A DNA stretch of 64,000 bases from Chryseolinea lacunae (GTDB lineage: Bacteria > Bacteroidota > Bacteroidia > Cytophagales > Cyclobacteriaceae): positions 62,001 to 126,000 of the forward strand of contig NZ_JAERRB010000002.1 of the NCBI RefSeq assembly GCF_016735595.1, read 5' to 3'. The notes beneath the pieces were generated by a model that was not told the origin of the DNA, did not search any database, and was given only the letters and a program-made list of their open reading frames with translations. Of this stretch, positions 1 to 7,201 are shown piece after piece. The translations under genes were made by a program, and so were the position numbers. The first letter of the stretch is position 1, and every line of letters begins with the position of its first letter.

Positions 1-587
1 TAGGCCGCATAACATTCACCAATCTCCTTCACAGGCTGCACAAGACCCGAATTGGTGGGAATGTGCGTGATGGCCAGCAACCGCGGCTGCAGCGTGTGGA
101 GCTTGCGTCGCAGGTCGTTCAGATCAACGCCGCCCTCCGGCGCATTCCGGATGTGTTCGATGCGCAGGTTAAATCGTTTCTGGCACGACAGAAATTGGAT
201 TTGGTTGGAGATGAAGTCGTCGTTGTCGGTGAGAATGACGTCACCTTCGCGGAATGGAATAGACGAGAGCGCGCGTGTATACGAATCGGTGGCACTGGCC
301 GTAAAGGCAATGTTGCCGGGCTGGCAGTGCAAGAGCCGCGCGGCCTGCACATAGAATTGTTGAATGGCGTCGGCCCGAACGGCTGAAGCCTCGTAGCCAC
401 CCATGGCTGCCTCGAGGGTGATGTGGTCCACAATGGCGCGCGTCACCTCATCGGGCATGAGGCTGGCCCCGGCGTTGTTCAGGTGCACAACGTTGGCACA
501 GCCCAGGGTGTCTTTGCGAAATGCGGCGACTTCGGCGTCGGTGAAAATGCTTTCAGTGTTGTGGTATAAAGTTTTCGGGGAGGACAT
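1..587 (-). CDS. Class V aminotransferase (PLP enzyme), 3' end cut by window
   Basis: The frame read leftwards from an ATG at 585-587 stays open for 195 codons to the window edge, so this is the N-terminal half of a longer protein. The translation contains a VHLNNAGASLMP segment near residue 35, a FTASATDSYTRAL segment near 100 and a LLAITHIPTNSGLVQPV segment near 175. These match the first part of class V aminotransferases of the cysteine desulfurase/selenocysteine lyase fold. The lysine that binds pyridoxal phosphate would lie beyond the edge, so the exact reaction cannot be named. It starts 11 bases after the ridA stop on the same strand and is probably co-transcribed with it. The pairing makes sense because PLP enzymes can release reactive enamines that RidA removes. 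Family assignment is firm; substrate is unknown. Confidence 0.8.
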   Translation of the reverse strand, partial: MSSPKTLYHNTESIFTDAEVAAFRKDTLGCANVVHLNNAGASLMPDEVTRAIVDHITLEAAMGGYEASAVRADAIQQFYVQAARLLHCQPGNIAFTASATDSYTRALSSIPFREGDVILTDNDDFISNQIQFLSCQKRFNLRIEHIRNAPEGGVDLNDLRRKLHTLQPRLLAITHIPTNSGLVQPVKEIGECYAA

Positions 588-598
588 AGGAATTCGAA

Positions 599-991
599 TT
601 ATGAATTAGGGTGGATATTGATTTCCGCAATGCACTCAATTTCAACCAGTGCATCGTGTGGCAGGCCGAGCACGGCCACCGTGGTGCGCGCGGGTCGGTG
701 TGAACCAAAACAAGTTTCGTATACGGCGTTCATGCGCGCGAAGTTTTTCATGTCTGTAAGGTATACGTTGGTTTTCACCACGTCGGGCAAGGTGATGCCG
801 GCTTCCTGCAAAACGGCTTCGAGGTTAAGTAACGCCGTGCGGGTTTGATCTTCAATGTTCAGAGATTCTATTTTCATGGTGGCGGCATCGAGCGGTGTTT
901 GTCCCGAACAATACACCCGCTGGCCCGTGACGATGGCGTGCGCATAGGGACCGATGGCCCGTGGCGCTTGTGAGGAAAAGATTGGCTTCAT
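599..991 (-). CDS. ridA: RidA family enamine/imine deaminase
   Basis: A 130-residue protein of normal RidA (YjgF/YER057c/UK114) length. It opens with MKPIFSSQAPRAIGPYAHAI, the usual N-terminus, and ends with the family signature around PARTTVAVLGLPHDALVEIE. That segment holds the arginine that contacts the imine substrate in the family and the conserved glutamate. RidA proteins are cytosolic trimers that hydrolyse reactive 2-aminoacrylate-type enamines produced by PLP enzymes. An upstream in-frame start would add 18 residues unlike the family, so the ATG at 989-991 is preferred. The gene sits directly before a class V aminotransferase and is divergent from an Lrp/AsnC regulator, which may control the pair. 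Confidence 0.93.
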   Translation of the reverse strand: MKPIFSSQAPRAIGPYAHAIVTGQRVYCSGQTPLDAATMKIESLNIEDQTRTALLNLEAVLQEAGITLPDVVKTNVYLTDMKNFARMNAVYETCFGSHRPARTTVAVLGLPHDALVEIECIAEINIHPNS

Positions 992-1111
992 ACGTTGTTT
1001 GTGATGTTTGAATGACGACACAAAGTTGACAACGCACGCGCGCATAAATTCTGCAAAGGGAATGGAATGGCAGGTTTTTCAGGTAATTTTGGTATTCAAA
1101 ACGCACAAAAC

Positions 1112-1573
1112 ATGCAAGCCCTGGACGAGTTCGATAAAAAGCTGCTCCGCCTTCTGCAACACAACAATCGCTCGACCGCCGAAGAACTCGGCGCCGCGGT
1201 GGGGCTCAGCCCTTCGGCCGTGCAACGCCGCCTCAAAAAACTTCGCGACGACAAGGTGATCGAAGCCGACGTCTCCATCATCTCACCAAACGTGCTGGGC
1301 TTTGGCATCACTTGTGTGGTCGACATTGTGCTGCAGGATGGCAACTCGCGTGCCCTTGAAAAATTTAAAACCACCATGCGCAAATGTCCCGAAGTGATGC
1401 TCTGCTATTTTGTGACGGGCACCTACGATTTTGTGATCATCGTCAACACCCGCGACATGCAACACTATGAAGCCTTCAGCAAAAAATGGCTGATGGACAA
1501 CAACAACGTGAAGCATTTCTATACACACGTGGTGATGGATCGGGTGAAGACCGGATTTAGCGTGGAGGTGTAA
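1112..1573 (+). CDS. Lrp/AsnC family transcriptional regulator
   Basis: A 153-residue protein. The first 60 residues form the AsnC-type winged HTH: LDEFDKKLLRLLQHNNR, then AEELGAAVGLSPSAVQRRLKKL. Residues about 70-150 form the RAM (ligand-binding, oligomerising) domain with the typical VTGTYDFVIIVNTRDM stretch. The ATG at 1112 is chosen because the HTH begins right after it; the frame is open to 1067 but the extra residues do not resemble the family. Lrp/AsnC proteins bind DNA as multimers and respond to amino acids. The gene is divergent from ridA and the class V aminotransferase, and such regulators often control the neighbouring amino-acid gene. That control is inferred, not shown. Confidence 0.93.
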   Translation: MQALDEFDKKLLRLLQHNNRSTAEELGAAVGLSPSAVQRRLKKLRDDKVIEADVSIISPNVLGFGITCVVDIVLQDGNSRALEKFKTTMRKCPEVMLCYFVTGTYDFVIIVNTRDMQHYEAFSKKWLMDNNNVKHFYTHVVMDRVKTGFSVEV

Positions 1574-1596
1574 CTACCACGCCCCTAAAATTCGGT

Positions 1597-3642
1597 TCAG
1601 GCAATGAATGCGCTCTTCTCTTTCGTGTAGGTCAACGTGAGCATGTGCATGGCGCGCGTGCAGGCGATGTAGAGCATGCGCTTGTCCATTTCCGTTTTGT
1701 AATTCCGGATGGAGGCAAATGGTACAATCACTTCATCAAACTCCAATCCCTTGGCCAGGTGTGCCGTGGTCACCACCACGCCTTCTTTAAACGACGTGCT
1801 GTCGGCGCTGAGCAGGTGAATGCCGTGAGCTTTAATTTCAGCATAGACAAACTCGGCCTGCTCGCGTGTTTTGCAAATGATGCCCAGCGATTGGTGTCCG
1901 GAGTTCTGAAAATTGATCACCAGGTTTTTGAGCGCCTCTGTTTCGGCGGCGTTGCTTTCGAAGCCGGTCACCACGGGCGCGGCACCGTGCCGTTCCATGG
2001 CAATGAGGTCTGGGTTGTGAAATATATGCTGGGCGAAACGGGTAATCTCAAAGGTGGAGCGATAGCTTCTGAAAAGTTTCACGGTGTCGCCCTGGGGAAA
2101 CACGCGTTGAATGCCGTCGGCGTCGGACGCGCTATAGGGGTTCACCATCTGGCTCACGTCGCCGAGAATGGTTTTCTTGCACTTGAACAAACGCGACAAC
2201 ACGGCATACTGCACGGGTGTGTAGTCCTGCATTTCGTCTACCAGCAAATGCTTCACGTGGTCATAGGTTTGCACGCCTTCCAAGCGGATCTTGAAATAGA
2301 GAATGGGAAACACATCGGCATACTCCAGCGTGCCCTGGGTGTTTGCATACAGGCCCGGTTTGCCAAGCCATGTGAAAAAGTCGCGGTATAAATCGAACAC
2401 TGTGTTGAACTTCAGCATGCGGGGCACTTCTTCCCAGATCTGCGCCTTTTCACGACCCGACAACTTGCGTTGTGTATTGCTCCGCACGTGTTGCTGAATG
2501 TCTTTGATCACTTCGGGGAAACGCTTCAGCAGCGGGATGCGGTGATAGGCTTTGAAGCGCTCGAGTATGAAGGGAAACGGCACCACCGTGCCGGCGAGAC
2601 GAAGCTCGGTTGGGTTGAAGTAATTGTTCTCGACGTGGATGAGATACTGGTTTAGCTTGCTCAAAAACTCAAACGACGATTTGAACTGCACGCGCTCCAC
2701 AAATGCCGCGTCGTCGTCGTGTTCCAGCAGGTAGGCCACCTGTTGGAAGAAATTCTGAAATGTTACTTTGTGTTCGAACACTTCCGCGGCCAGTTCTTCC
2801 ATGCCCATTTCCGGAATCTGTTCTTCGCCCAACTCCGGCAACACGTTCGAGATGTAGTCGGCAAACACTTTGTTGGGCGAGAGAATGAGAATGTCTTTTG
2901 CCGCGATGCTCTCCCGGAAACGGTAGAGCAGGAAGGCGATGCGGTGAAGCGCAATGGAAGTCTTGCCCGATCCCGCCACACCCTGGATGATCATGACCGG
3001 AGCGCTTTCGTTCCGGATCACGGCATTCTGATCGCGTTGAATGGTGGCGACGATGTTCTTCATTTTGTCGTCGCTCGATTTGCTCAGTTCTTTTTGCAGC
3101 ACGTCGTCGTGAATGTTCACGGCATTCTCGATCATAAACTCCATGCGACCTTCCTTGATCTTGTACTGTCGCTTCAGCACAATTTCACCACTCACTTTTC
3201 CCGAAGGTGTGGTGTAGTCTGCCGCACCAAGTTCAAAATCATAGAACATCGACGACACGGGCGCGCGCCAGTCATAGATAAGGTTGAGGCGTTCGGTCTC
3301 GTCCGAAAACGTGTAGATGCCTATGTACACCGACGTTTCTCCACTTTCTTTTGGAATGAAATCGATGCGCCCGAAGTAAGGCGAATCGTGCAACTTCATC
3401 AGCTTGCGTTTTCGCGCCACGGCCGACTCGCCCGTAAAGGCCATGCGGTTGATAGACTGCCCCGCGGCCACCATGTCGGCGTCGTCCATACCCGATTGGT
3501 GCTCATAGATATATTCCTTGTTCTGCCGAAGCTCTTCCGAAAACTGCCTGATGCGATCGTCCACCCGGCGCGTTGCCAGCAACAATTTTTCCTTGATAAC
3601 TTCCAGATATTCCCGCTCGTCCTGTTCTGTGGTATGAATCAT
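1597..3642 (-). CDS. helD: HelD-type UvrD-like ATPase (RNA polymerase recycling family)
   Basis: A 681-residue superfamily 1 motor protein. The N-terminal ~110 residues are a charged coiled coil (EREYLEVIKEKLLLATRRV and onwards), followed by the LIYDWRAPVSSMFYDFELG block typical of HelD proteins. Walker A (GVAGSGKTS) is at about 221-229. Walker B is LLVDEMQDYTP, and the C-terminal helicase motifs include TTAHLAKGLEFDEVIVP and MLYIACTRAM. HelD proteins bind stalled or post-termination RNA polymerase and release it from nucleic acid using ATP. Whether this member does that or unwinds DNA is not visible. It is monocistronic and convergent with the Lrp gene across 23 bases. The gene symbol is by family resemblance. 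Confidence 0.85.
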   Translation of the reverse strand: MIHTTEQDEREYLEVIKEKLLLATRRVDDRIRQFSEELRQNKEYIYEHQSGMDDADMVAAGQSINRMAFTGESAVARKRKLMKLHDSPYFGRIDFIPKESGETSVYIGIYTFSDETERLNLIYDWRAPVSSMFYDFELGAADYTTPSGKVSGEIVLKRQYKIKEGRMEFMIENAVNIHDDVLQKELSKSSDDKMKNIVATIQRDQNAVIRNESAPVMIIQGVAGSGKTSIALHRIAFLLYRFRESIAAKDILILSPNKVFADYISNVLPELGEEQIPEMGMEELAAEVFEHKVTFQNFFQQVAYLLEHDDDAAFVERVQFKSSFEFLSKLNQYLIHVENNYFNPTELRLAGTVVPFPFILERFKAYHRIPLLKRFPEVIKDIQQHVRSNTQRKLSGREKAQIWEEVPRMLKFNTVFDLYRDFFTWLGKPGLYANTQGTLEYADVFPILYFKIRLEGVQTYDHVKHLLVDEMQDYTPVQYAVLSRLFKCKKTILGDVSQMVNPYSASDADGIQRVFPQGDTVKLFRSYRSTFEITRFAQHIFHNPDLIAMERHGAAPVVTGFESNAAETEALKNLVINFQNSGHQSLGIICKTREQAEFVYAEIKAHGIHLLSADSTSFKEGVVVTTAHLAKGLEFDEVIVPFASIRNYKTEMDKRMLYIACTRAMHMLTLTYTKEKSAFIA

Positions 3643-3959
3643 GGCGCAAAGAAACGGAAAAGTTGGGGATTTGGGAGATAACTGTAGCTAATATCCTATA
3701 TCGATTGGTTGTCATGGGCGAATGGCTTTCGTCGAATAGCGGTGATCTGGTTTGTGATTTTGTTATCGAAAAAATGTTTACTTTGAAATATCTGATCATT
3801 GTGTTAATCGCCCAGTTCTAGGAATTTTTTTGGCTTTATTCTACGTGCTTCCACCGGAATGCACTAACACACGCTGTGGCTATTTGTGAGTCGGTTGCGC
3901 TAGCAGCTTTCTGCTGCAAACTAGGCGCTTTAAAAATGTAAACCTATAGATTGACAATT
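3643..3959. other. Intergenic region, no gene seen
   Basis: About 317 bases between the divergent helD gene and the toxin-like gene. It presumably holds both promoters. I see no convincing paired promoter motif, strong hairpin or open reading frame of merit. Confidence 0.4.
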
Positions 3960-4535
3960 ATGCATGTTGTTGCTATCTTTGAAAAAGTTCATCCGAATCT
4001 GTTCTCGGTTTTATTTGATGAACACGACGAGTTGTTGATGGAACTTGGAGGGGATCATCCGTCGACCGGCAAAGATGAATTGGTCAACGCATTTGAAAAA
4101 TGGAAGGACGTTTTTTGGCTTCGACAGTTTTTTATGACGTATCGTCTTGACTTGATGGCCTATGATTCCGCGATGACGGTAAAGAGAGCCATACGTGAAA
4201 CGACCGACGAAGCTGATGCGTTTTATGATGACTTGGTTTCAATGGCGAAAAACTCCGCAGAGCAATTGAGCAAGTTGTTCAAGCCTCTTGATAACCGTGA
4301 AGTGGACGGACTCCCGTATGAATTTCAAAGGCTAAAGGGAAAACGGAGATGGCTACGGTTGTATGCTCTGAAGTATGGAGATTCCTATGTGATTACCGGC
4401 GGCGCTATAAAGTTAACCAGAGGAATGCGAGAAAGGCCTCACCTGAAACTAGAGCTTATTAAACTGGAACGTGTTAAACTATTTCTGGATAGCGCAGATA
4501 GTCGTGGTTTGTTTGTTTACTTAGACGTGATTTGA
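3960..4535 (+). CDS. Toxin-like protein paired with an XRE antitoxin-like gene
   Basis: A 191-residue soluble protein. The C-terminal half, LRLYALKYGDSYVITGGAIKLT with a following basic helix and LIKLERVKLFL, resembles an uncharacterised Bacteroidota family usually encoded just before an XRE regulator. The HigB-like order (toxin first, antitoxin second) and a gap of one base to the next gene suggest a type II toxin-antitoxin pair, with this gene as the possible toxin. That is inferred from arrangement; no catalytic residues can be pointed to. The ATG at 3960 is preferred over a TTG at 3951. A promoter-like TATCTTTG lies inside the coding sequence at 3974-3981 with TTG at 3951-3953, which would instead favour a start at 4038. 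The N-terminal residues look like genuine protein, so I keep 3960. Confidence 0.6.
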   Translation: MHVVAIFEKVHPNLFSVLFDEHDELLMELGGDHPSTGKDELVNAFEKWKDVFWLRQFFMTYRLDLMAYDSAMTVKRAIRETTDEADAFYDDLVSMAKNSAEQLSKLFKPLDNREVDGLPYEFQRLKGKRRWLRLYALKYGDSYVITGGAIKLTRGMRERPHLKLELIKLERVKLFLDSADSRGLFVYLDVI

Positions 4536-4536
4536 T

Positions 4537-4917
4537 ATGACAGGAGCAAAAAAAGACAACAAAATTCAGTCGCTGGCCAAAGGTGCGACGGCTTCACCCT
4601 GGAAAGAGCTTTGGCTGTATAAAAAGGAAAACAGGCAGTGGTTGAAAAAGTCGCGCGACATTGCCATGAAAATACTGGATACGTTGGAGGAGAAGGAAAT
4701 GACTCAGATACACCTCGCGCAGCAGCTTCGCGTTTCCCGGCAGCAGGTGAGCAAAATAGTAAAGGGCCAGGAAAACCTTACGCTAGAAACCATTTCCAGA
4801 CTGGAAGAAGTTTTAGGGGTGGAGTTGATCTTGACCAACATGGAAATTGGAAAACCTAAAAAGGTCTCCCCGGCCTTTAAAAAGAAGAAAGGTACCGCCC
4901 CGATAAAACGAGGTTAA
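4537..4917 (+). CDS. XRE-family HTH regulator, antitoxin-like
   Basis: A 126-residue protein. Residues about 46-95 form a Cro/C1-type HTH: MKILDTLEEKEMTQIHLAQQ, then RVSRQQVSKIVKGQENLTLETISRLEEVLG. The N-terminal ~45 residues are polar with a WKELWLYKKENRQWLKKS segment. The C-terminus is lysine-rich (about 108-126) and probably disordered, suited to nucleic acid or toxin contact. It starts one base after the preceding stop, so translation is very likely coupled. HigA-type antitoxins have this fold and usually repress their own operon. The pairing with the upstream gene as a toxin-antitoxin module is inferred. Confidence 0.75.
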   Translation: MTGAKKDNKIQSLAKGATASPWKELWLYKKENRQWLKKSRDIAMKILDTLEEKEMTQIHLAQQLRVSRQQVSKIVKGQENLTLETISRLEEVLGVELILTNMEIGKPKKVSPAFKKKKGTAPIKRG

Positions 4918-4921
4918 TCCC

Positions 4922-4929
4922 TACATTTG
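4922..4929 (+). promoter_or_regulatory. Candidate -7 promoter element (TACATTTG)
   Basis: TACATTTG fits the Bacteroidota -7 consensus TAnnTTTG exactly. No TTTG/TTG is seen 19-21 bases upstream, so it is only half a promoter. Transcription would begin near 4936, almost on the GTG at 4934 of the next gene. Confidence 0.4.
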
Positions 4930-4933
4930 CACT

Positions 4934-6859
4934 GTGAAGAGCGGGGCAGACACATATAAACGCAATATCCATAGGTTTTTTCAAAGCCTCCTGTTGCTTG
5001 TCCTCACCACCGGTGCCCTTGCGCAAACACCGGTTCCCATCCGCGACGCCGTTGATCAATACATTTTTTCGTTTTCTGAAATTCAGTATCTGGAAGACCC
5101 TGCCGGCACCATGAGTGTGGAGGAAGTGGCGTCGCTGCGGTGGAACGATGCGTTTCAGCCAAGCAAAAAATTCAGTCCGCAGAACTACAACCGCGAATCC
5201 TACTATTGGTATCGCATCAAAATCGACTACAACCCCGAGAGCAAACGGCGCTGGCAACTCGAGTTCTTCGACCAGACCATCGACGAGCTCACCGTGTTCA
5301 TGCCCGACAGCGATGGACGCTACAGCCAGGAAAAATTTGGCGACAACCAACCTTTCGGCGAGCGATTTCTAAAACACAAAAATTTCATTGTCCACCTGCC
5401 CGATCACTACAGCGGCGTCTACACCTACTATTTCAAAGTGCAATCGCGACAACGTGCCGACATCCTGGTGGTGTTGCGGCCGCTGGAATATTTTTTCAAC
5501 TATGCACTTGATGAATATTTTTTCTTTGGCATTTTCTATGGCATGATCCTCGTGTTCTGCTTCTACAACCTGCTCATGTTTGTGGCGGTGCACGAGCGAC
5601 ACTACCTCTATTATATTTTGTACCTGCTGGGCATTGGGTTGTATGAGATGAGTTCCGATGGCATCGCATTTCAATACCTGTGGCCCAATGCAACAGAATG
5701 GAATCAGTATGCACCGGGTGTTTCGCTCTATTTTGCTTCGACGTTTGCATTGTTCTTTGCAGCGTCGTTGTTGAACCTGCGCCGGCAATATCCGAAGTTG
5801 TTGTGGTTGCTGGGGGGCGTGTGGGTGGTGCGCACGCTCTATTTGGTGGTGAGCTTCTACGTGTCTGACCGTTGGTTCAACCTTCGCTTTGTGGAAGTAA
5901 TTCCTTTTCTGGCGGCTTTCTATGCGGGCATCTATGCGCTTCGACAAGGCTACCGGCCCGCGCGCTTCATGGTGGTGGGCTATTCGTTTTTGTTCCTGGG
6001 CATCGTCATCAAATTTATTCAGTACCTCGACATCGACTGGTTGCCTTTGGGTGAGCTCACACACTATAGCCTGGGCTTCAGCTTCATCATGGAGATGATG
6101 TTCCTGTCGTTTGCCATCAGCGACAAAATAAAATTGTTGCGTGTGGAGAAAGAGGAAGCTCAGTTGCGCACCATCGAACAGCTGCAGGAGAATCAGAAAT
6201 TGAAAGATCATCTGAACGAGGAACTGGAGCAACAGGTGAAAGTGAAAACGCACGAGCTGGTGCAAAAGTCCGACTTCATCGAAGCGCAAAACCGCCAGCT
6301 GGCCGATGTGAACCAAAAGCTTGCCGTGCAAGCCGAAGAGATTGCCGCCATGAATGCCTTGCTCACACAAGACAACAAAAAACTGAAGCACGACGTGGAG
6401 GTGGTGACCGAAGCCCGCATCCTTTCCAAGGAAGTGGACTTCGAAGAATTCAGCGCCATGTATCCCGACGACGCGAGCTGTCTGAAATTTCTGGCGGAGA
6501 TCAAGTGGCAAAAAGACTTTGCCTGCACCAAGTGCAATCACAACAACTACAGCGAAGGCCGGAGCCCCTACAGCCGGCGCTGTTCGCGGTGCGGCTACGA
6601 CGAATCGGTGACGGCCTACACCCTGTTGCAGAACACCCGTCTCCCCATCAACAAGGCGTTCTACATGATCTTCCTGGTCTACTCCACCAACGGCAGCATA
6701 TCGTCGCACAAGCTGTCGGAAATTTTGCATATCCGGCAAAGCACGTGCTGGTCCTACAGCTCCAAAATCAAAAAAGCGATGAAGGAAAAGCGTAAAAACG
6801 GCGATCTCCGTCACGAAGGATGGCACTCTATATTATTATCCGAAGAATCGGTGGTGTAG
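4934..6859 (+). CDS. 7TMR-DISM receptor fused to an IS1595-type zinc-ribbon/HTH domain
   Basis: A 641-residue membrane protein. A signal peptide (FFQSLLLLVLTTGALAQ) ends near residue 31. Residues about 35-185 resemble the extracytoplasmic 7TMR-DISMED2 sensor domain, a jelly-roll fold proposed to bind carbohydrate-like ligands. Residues about 195-395 hold seven hydrophobic helices of the 7TMR-DISM type. A long coiled coil spans about 400-505. The usual kinase, cyclase or HTH output is replaced by a C-terminal zinc ribbon with Cys531, Cys534, Cys550 and Cys553. A helical segment (LPINKAFYMIFLVYSTNGS... SEILHIRQSTCWSY) follows it. This closely resembles the N-terminal DNA-binding part of IS1595-family transposases, but no DDE catalytic domain follows. 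I infer a transmembrane one-component regulator, possibly of the adjacent SusCD locus. The GTG start is used because no ATG precedes the signal peptide. Confidence 0.75.
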   Translation: MKSGADTYKRNIHRFFQSLLLLVLTTGALAQTPVPIRDAVDQYIFSFSEIQYLEDPAGTMSVEEVASLRWNDAFQPSKKFSPQNYNRESYYWYRIKIDYNPESKRRWQLEFFDQTIDELTVFMPDSDGRYSQEKFGDNQPFGERFLKHKNFIVHLPDHYSGVYTYYFKVQSRQRADILVVLRPLEYFFNYALDEYFFFGIFYGMILVFCFYNLLMFVAVHERHYLYYILYLLGIGLYEMSSDGIAFQYLWPNATEWNQYAPGVSLYFASTFALFFAASLLNLRRQYPKLLWLLGGVWVVRTLYLVVSFYVSDRWFNLRFVEVIPFLAAFYAGIYALRQGYRPARFMVVGYSFLFLGIVIKFIQYLDIDWLPLGELTHYSLGFSFIMEMMFLSFAISDKIKLLRVEKEEAQLRTIEQLQENQKLKDHLNEELEQQVKVKTHELVQKSDFIEAQNRQLADVNQKLAVQAEEIAAMNALLTQDNKKLKHDVEVVTEARILSKEVDFEEFSAMYPDDASCLKFLAEIKWQKDFACTKCNHNNYSEGRSPYSRRCSRCGYDESVTAYTLLQNTRLPINKAFYMIFLVYSTNGSISSHKLSEILHIRQSTCWSYSSKIKKAMKEKRKNGDLRHEGWHSILLSEESVV

Positions 6860-7201
6860 CGACACCCGAAAAAACTGCGTTTTTGACCATTTGGAACCGT
6901 TTTCGGCCGGGTTCAAAAAAAAGTAAAATATTTATTTCCCCTAACCCCGAAGGATAACGCCTTCATAATCTTTTGATTACGCAATCCGTTGCTGAAACCG
7001 ATTGCGGAAAATCTGGCGTATCACCTTTGTCCTTCTTGTTCTGAAAGAAGGCTGTTTTTAGGCCCACAGGGCCGCATTAACGGCTGTGCATGAACCGTAT
7101 CATTACATGTAACACACTATACATCAGTATGTTAGTTTGTGTTTTATGCTGCTCATTTCCAATTTTGAACCATGACTAAACGCAACCTTTTTTAATCGCT
7201 T
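6860..7201. other. Intergenic leader upstream of the Sus locus
   Basis: About 340 bases without a gene. The 3' part carries a good promoter candidate (7136-7167). The region around 6893-6915 has an imperfect GAACC/GGTTC inverted repeat followed by A residues, too weak to call a terminator. Confidence 0.5.
7136..7167 (+). promoter_or_regulatory. Promoter of the susC operon
   Basis: TTTG at 7136-7139 and CAATTTTG at 7160-7167 are separated by 20 bases. This matches the Bacteroidota primary-sigma form TTTG-N19/20-TAnnTTTG with one mismatch. Transcription would start near 7174, giving a leader of about 28 bases before susC. Confidence 0.65.

Noticed and set aside
2719-3681. 320-codon plus-strand frame opposite helD
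   Set aside because: Antisense to a gene with all helicase motifs; no recognisable protein.
5369-6826. 485-codon minus-strand frame opposite the receptor gene
   Set aside because: Antisense to a clear membrane receptor; rich in His and Gln as expected from reversed codons.
6500-6859. IS1595 insertion or transposase remnant at the end of the receptor gene
   Set aside because: The frame is intact, no terminal inverted repeats or target duplication are visible, and no catalytic domain follows; a stable fusion is simpler.
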